Assembly (NCBI GenBank): GCA_017453765.1
Contig: JAFTEG010000243.1
Span: forward strand, 1-10,535
Length of the DNA: 10,535 bases
Direction of reading: 5' to 3'
From: Selenomonadaceae bacterium
Lineage (GTDB): Bacteria > Bacillota > Negativicutes > Selenomonadales > Selenomonadaceae
In this document: one piece after another, positions 6,471-10,535 of the stretch
How positions within the stretch are numbered: the stretch's first letter is position 1
How the letters are laid out: every line of letters begins with the position of its first letter
The notes under the pieces: generated by a model
The model's input: only the letters and a program-made list of their open reading frames with translations
Told to the model about the DNA's origin: nothing
Database searches by the model: none
Program-made: the position numbers and the translations under genes

Positions 6471-7657
6471 TTTTCAGCCTCTTTAACAAGCTTTACAATC
6501 TTTTCGGCGCCGCCTTCCATTGTTTCGGAGACCATAACATTTCCAATCGCCGCGTCCTGCAACATCTTGCGTGCAATGTCGACGTTCGTACCTTCAAGAC
6601 GTACCACGACCGGTACGGGGAAAGGCTTACCTTCGCCTGCAATAATTTTCGCCGCGTCAATCAAGCCTTTTGCAATGTTGTCGCATTTAACAATACCGCC
6701 GAAAATATTCACGAAAATACCTTTCGCCTGTCCGCCGTCAAGCATAATTTGAAAAGCCTCAGCCGTAGTTTCGGGAGTAGCCGCGCCGCCTACGTCTAGG
6801 AAGTTTGCAGGTGAACCGCCGTAAAATTTTATAATGTCAACCGTCGCCATTGCCAGACCCGCGCCGTTTACCATACAAGCAACGTCGCCGCCCAAGTTGA
6901 CGTAGTTCAAATCAGATTTTGCCGCACGAAGTTCCTTAGCATCTTCTTCCGTCTCGTCGCGCAGTTCAACAATGTCGGGGTGACGGAAAAGCGCACTGTC
7001 ATCAAAGTTTAATTTCGCGTCAAGCGCTATTACGTCATCTTCCTTCGTTAAAACAAGCGGATTAATTTCAACCTGTGAACAATCCTTGCCGATAAATGCC
7101 GCGTAAAGTTTCAGCATAAGAGCGGACGCCTTGCGAATTGCGGCGGGCGGGAAGTTCAGCGCATACGCCATGCGTGTTGCTTGAAAATGCGCAAGACCGA
7201 TTACCGGATCAATGTACTCTTTAAAAATTTTTTCCGGCGTCTCTGCGGCAACTTTTTCAATTTCCACGCCGCCTTCAGAACTTGCCATCATTACAACCTG
7301 CGCGGTCTGTCTGTCAATGACAAAGCTGAGATAATATTCTTTGGCAATGTTGGAGCCTTCCTCAATCAAAAGGCGGTTGACCTTCTTGCCTTCGGGACCG
7401 GTTTGGTGAGTGACCAAAGTTTTGCCGAGAAGTTCGGTAGCGTAAACTTTCACGTCGTCAAGATTTTTAGCGAGCTTTACGCCGCCTGCCTTGCCGCGAC
7501 CGCCTGCATGAATTTGCGCTTTAACTACCGTGACGGGACTGTTAAGAGTTTTTGCAACTTCTACAGCTTCATCGACACTGAAAGCCGCCTTGCCGTTCGG
7601 CACTGCGACGCCGTAGCTTCTCAAAATCTCCTTACTTTGATATTCGTGAATGTTCAT
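6464..7657 (-). CDS. sucC: Succinate-CoA ligase (ADP-forming) beta subunit SucC
   Basis: The nucleotide-binding beta subunit that pairs with SucD. The 397-residue protein has the normal length and begins [17 protein letters not shown], the family signature. The ATP-grasp region covers about residues 1-235, with [19 protein letters not shown] near 41-59 and EINPLVL near 197-203. The C-terminal ligase domain has [17 protein letters not shown] and [12 protein letters not shown] place the start at ATG 7657 from this homology. That ATG has no ribosome site just upstream; the only good one (GGAGGTG, 7709-7703) is separated from it by a terminator-like hairpin. An in-frame GTG at 7687 is the alternative and would add ten non-conserved residues. 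Confidence 0.95.
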   Translation of the reverse strand: MNIHEYQSKEILRSYGVAVPNGKAAFSVDEAVEVAKTLNSPVTVVKAQIHAGGRGKAGGVKLAKNLDDVKVYATELLGKTLVTHQTGPEGKKVNRLLIEEGSNIAKEYYLSFVIDRQTAQVVMMASSEGGVEIEKVAAETPEKIFKEYIDPVIGLAHFQATRMAYALNFPPAAIRKASALMLKLYAAFIGKDCSQVEINPLVLTKEDDVIALDAKLNFDDSALFRHPDIVELRDETEEDAKELRAAKSDLNYVNLGGDVACMVNGAGLAMATVDIIKFYGGSPANFLDVGGAATPETTAEAFQIMLDGGQAKGIFVNIFGGIVKCDNIAKGLIDAAKIIAGEGKPFPVPVVVRLEGTNVDIARKMLQDAAIGNVMVSETMEGGAEKIVKLVKEAEKN

Positions 7658-7694
7658 AAAAAAAACGCAAGCTTGCCGTAAAATCACGGTGCAA
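7632..7694 (-). CDS. Possible 20-residue leader ORF overlapping the sucC start (speculative)
   Basis: A TTG at 7694 stands eight bases after GGAGGTG, ideal spacing. It opens a 20-codon frame that runs through the hairpin and ends at TAA 7634-7632, inside sucC in another frame. If translated, ribosomes would disrupt the hairpin and finish just inside sucC. The peptide ([12 protein letters not shown] and eight more residues) resembles nothing I know. No codon run points to a specific amino acid sensor. Confidence 0.25.
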   Translation of the reverse strand: MHRDFTASLRFFYEHSRISK

Positions 7695-7709
7695 ACTTGC
7701 TTCACCTCC
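7658..7709 (-). promoter_or_regulatory. Ribosome site plus terminator-like hairpin in the sucC leader
   Basis: On the minus strand GGAGGTG (7709-7703) is followed by GCAAGTTTGC (7700-7691) and its complement GCAAGCTTGC (7676-7667), ten pairs with one G-U. An alternative fold pairs CCGT (7689-7686) with ACGG (7679-7676) inside the stem. The stem is followed by G and eight Ts (7665-7658), and then directly by the sucC ATG. It has the shape of an intrinsic terminator, yet it separates the ribosome site from the start codon. It could be an attenuator for sucCD, the carD terminator, or a fold that brings the ribosome site to about 11 nt from the ATG. Confidence 0.7.
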
Positions 7710-7720
7710 AATCAAAATTT

Positions 7721-8233
7721 TTATTCTGCAACTTCTGTTGTATAAGAAGTATTTTCGCCTTCAGAAATAATTTTGTCAACCCAATCAGTCACTTCATCTG
7801 AATTTTTATTCAGCACGTAAACCAGTTCGCTGATTAAAATTTGGCGTGACAAATCCATTAGCCGACGTTCGCCGCTTGAAATTTTTTTCTGTGATTGCTG
7901 ACGTGTCAAATTTCTTGCAACCGCCGCAACTTCCAAAATGTCGCCGGATTTTAGTCTATCCAATGTCGCGTGAAAGCGTTTGTTCCAACTGCCTTGTAAA
8001 ATTTCTGTTTCGCCGCGTAAAACTTCTTTCACCGCGTCTAACTGCGATTTATCGATTATTTCACGCAAGCCTATTTCGTCCACATTGTCAACGGGCAGCA
8101 TTAATTTCAGATTTCCCATCGGCAATTCAAGGACGTAATAAGATTGCGTCACGCCGCCGACTTCTTTTTCTTCAACGCCCGTCACTTCACCGGCACCGTG
8201 CATTGGGTAAACCACCTTGTCGCCGATTCTCAT
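7721..8233 (-). CDS. CarD/CdnL-family RNA polymerase-binding transcription regulator
   Basis: A 170-residue CarD/CdnL protein, close to the usual 160-170. Residues 1 to about 65 form the RNA polymerase-interacting domain shared with the TRCF repair factor (MRIGDKVVYPMHGAGEVTGVEEKEV at the start, YYVLELPMGNLKLMLPV around 33-49). The rest is helical and matches the DNA-contacting C-terminal domain (RDL-like SGDILEVAAVARNLTRQQ near 96-113). These proteins bind the polymerase beta subunit and stabilise open complexes, notably at rRNA promoters. ATG 8233 follows GGAGGTGG by six bases, the best ribosome site in the window. It lies between gpsA and sucC; a terminator-like hairpin follows about 20 bp after its stop. 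Confidence 0.93.
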   Translation of the reverse strand: MRIGDKVVYPMHGAGEVTGVEEKEVGGVTQSYYVLELPMGNLKLMLPVDNVDEIGLREIIDKSQLDAVKEVLRGETEILQGSWNKRFHATLDRLKSGDILEVAAVARNLTRQQSQKKISSGERRLMDLSRQILISELVYVLNKNSDEVTDWVDKIISEGENTSYTTEVAE

Positions 8234-8264
8234 CTACGCCACCTCCTGATAATGCGTAATTGAA

Positions 8265-8332
8265 TTAAGAATTAAGAATGTAGAGTTAAGAGTTAAGAGC
8301 TATAAGCTACTGGCTAACAGCTAACCGCTACT
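8265..8332 (-). repeat. Ten-unit heptad repeat tract between gpsA and carD
   Basis: The clearest tract in the window: ten consecutive units at exactly 7-bp steps from 8265 to 8332 (plus strand TTAAG, TGTAG, CTATA, CTACT and CTAAC cores with two-base linkers). It starts inside the gpsA stop codon. In the coding direction nine of ten units begin with TAG or TAA, at offsets 0, 7, 14, 21, 28, 35, 42, 56 and 63, so all three frames are stopped three times over. The words change gradually along the tract. Confidence 0.92.
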
Positions 8333-9296
8333 CCTCTTTTGTGGAGCGAAGAAATAATTTCGTCAACTCATCTTTCGGATTACAATTTTCATAAATAATT
8401 CTGTAAATCGATTCGCTTATCGGCAATTCGACATTTACAGATTTTGCCAACTGTATCAGCGCGGCAACTGTTTCTACGCCTTCCGCAAGCTTGTCAAACT
8501 TTTCATTTTGCACGAACTCTTCACCGAAACGCCGATTGTGACTGTGCGCGGAAAAAAGCGTAGCTTCATAGTCGCCCAAGTGACTTAAGCCGTAAACCGT
8601 CATTTTATCGCCGCCGAGCGCCTCGACAAGCCGTGAAAGTTCCGCCGTACCGCGAGCCATTAACGCGCCTTTCAAGCTGGAAAAATTTAAACCGTCCAAC
8701 ATTCCCGCCGCAATGCCGATAACATTTTTTGCCGCCGCGCCTACTTCCGTGCCGATTAAATCTTTGCCGTAGTAAAAGCGTATTAATGGACTTTTAAAAA
8801 TTTCCACCAACTGTCGCGTTAAATTTTCATTCGACGAACTCATTACCATACAATTCGGAATTTCCCTCAAAAAATCCTGCACGTGACCGGGCCCTACCCA
8901 TACCGCAATTTTTTCCCGCGCAGTTTCATTCTCTTCCACAAAAACTTCGGTCAAGCGTTTGCCCGTGCCGCGTTCAATGCCTTTCATGCAAAGCACAAAA
9001 ACTTTATCGCTTAAATTATTATTCGTCTTAAAATTTATTTCCTTAACCACACCGCGCAGATTTTGTGCGCCGACGGAAATAATTATGATTTCAGCAAAGT
9101 TTAACACGTCATCAAGGCTTTTTGTCAAGCGTACGGCGGCAGGCAGTTTTAAATATTCATTGGCGCCGTCAGTTTCAAGGCGTTGCATATTTTTTGAACC
9201 TGCGCGACCGTACAAAATAACTTCGTGACCGATTCGGCTTGCGTACCATGCGTGAAAACTTCCCCAGCGTCCGCAACCAATAATTCCGATTTTCAT
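8328..9296 (-). CDS. gpsA: Glycerol-3-phosphate dehydrogenase GpsA
   Basis: NAD(P)-dependent enzyme that reduces DHAP to sn-glycerol 3-phosphate, the backbone of membrane phospholipids; cytoplasmic. The 322-residue protein has the N-terminal Rossmann domain with GCGRWG at 7-12. The CMKGIERG segment, the GTEVGAAAKNVIGIAAGMLDGL stretch with the catalytic Lys, and HNRRFGE near the C-terminal third are also present. It is somewhat divergent: the usual GPSFAxE segment reads GPGHVQDF, and the LGD segment reads LGDYEATLFSAHSHNRR. It may belong to a divergent GpsA subgroup, but family membership is clear. ATG 9296 follows AAGGAGAG by about 11-13 bases. The TAG stop is part of the heptad tract. Confidence 0.9.
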   Translation of the reverse strand: MKIGIIGCGRWGSFHAWYASRIGHEVILYGRAGSKNMQRLETDGANEYLKLPAAVRLTKSLDDVLNFAEIIIISVGAQNLRGVVKEINFKTNNNLSDKVFVLCMKGIERGTGKRLTEVFVEENETAREKIAVWVGPGHVQDFLREIPNCMVMSSSNENLTRQLVEIFKSPLIRFYYGKDLIGTEVGAAAKNVIGIAAGMLDGLNFSSLKGALMARGTAELSRLVEALGGDKMTVYGLSHLGDYEATLFSAHSHNRRFGEEFVQNEKFDKLAEGVETVAALIQLAKSVNVELPISESIYRIIYENCNPKDELTKLFLRSTKEE

Positions 9297-9344
9297 AAAA
9301 ATTTTTTCTCTCCTTAGCCGGTAGCTTGCAGTTTTTAATGAATC

Positions 9345-9522
9345 TTTTTAGATTTACTTTTTTTTGTATTTTCGAACCTACTTTCTTTTGGCGCAAAAGA
9401 AAGTAGCAAAGAAAACATGGCGCGTATGTCGATCGCCGGTCGTGTCGTAATTTAAACTTTATCGTACGTAAAAACGTTACGGCAATTCCGACCTGGTGAA
9501 CCGCAGCGAATACATCCGCGCC
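9345..9522 (+). repeat. Dispersed hairpin-rich repeat, copy C
   Basis: The 255-bp gap between gmhB and gpsA has no credible gene; it holds this element and a heptad tract. It starts with CTTTTTAGATTTACTTT, as in copy B. It contains a perfect palindrome, CTACTTTCTTTTG (9378-9390) and CAAAAGAAAGTAG (9394-9406) around GCG. Then comes GCAAAGAAAACATG, shared with copy A. The distal part is framed by an inverted repeat (9419-9429 with 9512-9522, ten of eleven paired). Its interior sequence has drifted from A and B, but the hairpin layout is kept. Confidence 0.65.
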
Positions 9523-9532
9523 GATCTTTTTT

Positions 9533-9574
9533 CATTCTTAATTCTGCATTCTTAATCCTTAATCCTTAATTCGT
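9533..9574 (-). repeat. Heptad repeat tract at the gmhB stop codon
   Basis: Six 7-bp units (plus strand CATTCTT, AATTCTG, CATTCTT, AATCCTT twice, AATTCGT) run from 9533 to 9574. The tract begins inside the gene and encodes its last residues (LRIKD) and TAA. In the coding direction TAA stands at offsets -14, -7, 0 and 14 from the stop, so all three frames are closed. Confidence 0.85.
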
Positions 9575-10049
9575 CAAAAACGTTTCCGCCTTCAAAAAAA
9601 ATCAGCCTGCCGATACCTGCACGGCGTCCCGATTCAATGTCACGTTCACTGTCACCGATTAAAATTGAAGTCGTGGGATTAATGTCAAGTTCCCTGCAGG
9701 CGCGAAGGATTAAACCCGGCTCCGGCTTGCGGCAGTCACAAACTTTTTTATAAGCGGTAACACTGCCGTCAGGGTGATGTGGACAATAATAAAAGGCGTC
9801 AATGTGTGCGCCGAATTTTTCAAGTTCACTTTGCATGAAGGCGTGAATTTTTTTTACGTCATCTTCCGTGTAAAAACCGCGTGCAACGCCGCTTTGATTC
9901 GTGACAACTACGGCTAAAAGTTTTTGCGCGTTGCAAAATTTAATCGCGTCAATGGCGCCGTCAATCCATTTAAATTTTTCAATTTCGTGCAGGTAGCCGA
10001 CTTCTTCATTTAGCACGCCGTCACGGTCAAAAAAAATTGCGCTGTTCAA
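9552..10049 (-). CDS. gmhB: D-glycero-manno-heptose 1,7-bisphosphate 7-phosphatase GmhB
   Basis: A HAD-family phosphatase of 165 residues that removes the 7-phosphate from heptose bisphosphate on the route to ADP- or GDP-heptose. The nucleophile and acid are D8 and D10 in FFDRDGVLN. Motif II is VVVTNQSGVARG (47-58), and the motif IV acids are in GDSERDIESG. The zinc-binding loop has C89, H91, C104 and C106 (YYCPHH and VCDC), which marks the GmhB/HisB-N group. HisB-N histidinol phosphatase is the alternative and is worth noting because his genes are nearby, but no dehydratase domain is fused. The start is TTG 10049, seven bases after GGAGGG. It follows rnpB directly. A heptose enzyme suggests LPS or a heptosylated surface polymer. 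Confidence 0.88.
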   Translation of the reverse strand: MNSAIFFDRDGVLNEEVGYLHEIEKFKWIDGAIDAIKFCNAQKLLAVVVTNQSGVARGFYTEDDVKKIHAFMQSELEKFGAHIDAFYYCPHHPDGSVTAYKKVCDCRKPEPGLILRACRELDINPTTSILIGDSERDIESGRRAGIGRLIFFEGGNVFDELRIKD

Positions 10050-10072
10050 AATATTTCCCTCCAAACTGAAAT

Positions 10073-10119
10073 GAGAGTCGGCGATTGAAAGTTTCAAACG
10101 CTCCCAATCTCCAACTCTC
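10073..10119 (-). other. Stem-loop between rnpB and gmhB
   Basis: On the minus strand GAGAGTTGG (10119-10111) pairs with CCGACTCTC (10081-10073), nine pairs with one G-U. Inside it GATTG (10109-10105) pairs with CAATC (10087-10083). No T-run follows, so it is not a standard terminator. It may mark the processing boundary between RNase P RNA and the gmhB message, or reduce read-through. Confidence 0.6.
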
Positions 10120-10508
10120 AAACAGGCAGCCGATAAGCCGGATTCTGTATGTGACAATCATTTATCTAAATCGCACGTTGCCGCACGATTTCAGCAGCTT
10201 ACCCGAAAGGTCCGCGAGCAACATCAACCCTTCCCTATTTAGCCTTGCTCCGCGTGAGGTTTATCAGACGAAACGGTTACCCGTCCGCCGGTGCGCTCTT
10301 ACCGCACCTTTTCACCCTTGCTTGTTTAGATCGATAGTTGAATTGATCGATGGATCGATGGTTAAAAAAACTATCAATCCAAAAAAGCGGTTTTCTTTTC
10401 TGTGACACTGTCTTCAAGATTACTCTCACCGGGCGTTACCCGGCACGCCGCTCTGTTGAGTCCGGACTTTCATAGTGGAAAAAATTCCCCGAGACTGCCT
10501 CTCATGCA
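10120..10508 (-). ncRNA. rnpB: RNase P RNA (rnpB), bacterial type A
   Basis: The catalytic RNA that matures tRNA 5' ends. Conserved core segments appear in order on the minus strand: GAAAGTCCGGACT (about 10472-10460), ACAGAAAAGAAAACCGC (about 10406-10390), AGGGTGAAAAGGTGCGGTAAG, AGAGCGCACCGG, GGAGCAAGGCTAAATAGGG and ACAGAATCCGGCTTATCGG near 10150-10132. AGGCAG (10500-10495) can pair with CTGCCT (10129-10124) as P1. Two features are unusual. P3 seems reduced to a short GGGGAA/TTTTCC hairpin. The P12 arm (about 10389-10322) is extended: GATTGATAGTT pairs with AACTATCGATC (one G-U) and encloses octamer repeats of CATCGATC. The ends are approximate. gmhB follows downstream. Confidence 0.93.
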
Positions 10509-10528
10509 CGTCGACGTGTGAAATTCTA
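10507..10528 (-). promoter_or_regulatory. rnpB -10 box and start-site palindrome
   Basis: On the minus strand TAGAAT (10528-10523), five of six matches to TATAAT and preceded by TGT, fits a -10 box. The -35 lies beyond the window edge. Transcription would start near 10516. A perfect 12-bp palindrome, CACGTCGACGTG (10518-10507), covers that start and may be an operator or simply the 5' tip of the precursor RNA. Confidence 0.5.
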
Positions 10529-10535
10529 ACACGAT

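Noticed and set aside
7181..7681. 166-codon plus-strand ORF opposite sucC
   Set aside because: Antisense to the conserved SucC sequence, no recognisable domain; a compositional shadow.
7846..8259. 137-codon plus-strand ORF opposite carD
   Set aside because: Antisense to carD with low-complexity Arg/Leu/Pro/Ser content and no start signal.
9175..9396. 73-codon minus-strand ORF upstream of and overlapping gpsA
   Set aside because: It lies partly in the repeat and then in another frame of gpsA; Lys/Arg-rich because the DNA there is A-rich.
9297..9500. A gpsA promoter in the gap before gpsA
   Set aside because: Only weak pairs such as TTGCCG with GATAAA at 16 bp are seen, inside the repeat element; too poor to call.
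10085..10405. 106-codon plus-strand ORF opposite rnpB
   Set aside because: It is antisense to the conserved RNase P RNA core and has no ribosome site or family likeness.

Overview
The window comes from a bacterium with a moderately AT-leaning genome and genes that follow clear GGAGG-type ribosome binding sites. The mix of genes points to the Bacillota. A ChW (clostridial hydrophobic W) secreted protein is a Firmicutes trait, while a GmhB-type heptose bisphosphate phosphatase suggests an LPS-bearing outer membrane. Together these favour a diderm Firmicute such as a member of the Negativicutes. This placement is an inference, not a proof.

Every gene I accept is on the minus strand, so transcription runs from high to low coordinates. 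In that direction the order is: RNase P RNA (rnpB), gmhB, gpsA, carD, sucC, sucD, hisH, hisA and a secreted ChW-repeat protein, closed by an intrinsic terminator near 3278-3304. A strong extended -10 promoter at 3241-3268 then opens a second unit: an EamA-family transporter, a nitroreductase and the tRNA methylthiotransferase mtaB. All the proteins except the ChW protein are housekeeping or metabolic: TCA cycle (SucCD), histidine synthesis (HisH, HisA), phospholipid precursor (GpsA), heptose synthesis (GmhB), transcription initiation (CarD) and tRNA modification (MtaB). Three genes (hisA, the ChW gene, gmhB) are best started at TTG codons placed 5-8 nt after a Shine-Dalgarno sequence.

The spacers are the unusual part. 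Nearly every gap longer than about 60 bp holds a tract of degenerate 7-bp repeats that starts at, or a few bases before or after, the stop codon of the upstream gene. The 7-bp words differ from gap to gap. On the coding strand, however, most words carry TAA, TAG or TGA, so the 7-nt step places stop codons in all three frames. The heptanucleotide STRR repeats of heterocystous cyanobacteria are the closest known parallel I can name.

Three hairpin-rich copies of a second, longer dispersed repeat lie at 1-125, 2140-2341 and 9345-9522. The middle copy split eamA from the nitroreductase gene and is flanked by a 99-bp duplication of the eamA 3' end. A further oddity is a terminator-like hairpin with eight Ts lodged between the only good Shine-Dalgarno sequence and the ATG of sucC. 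The RNase P RNA carries an octamer-repeat insertion in its P12 arm. No tRNA, rRNA, CRISPR array or complete transposon is visible.
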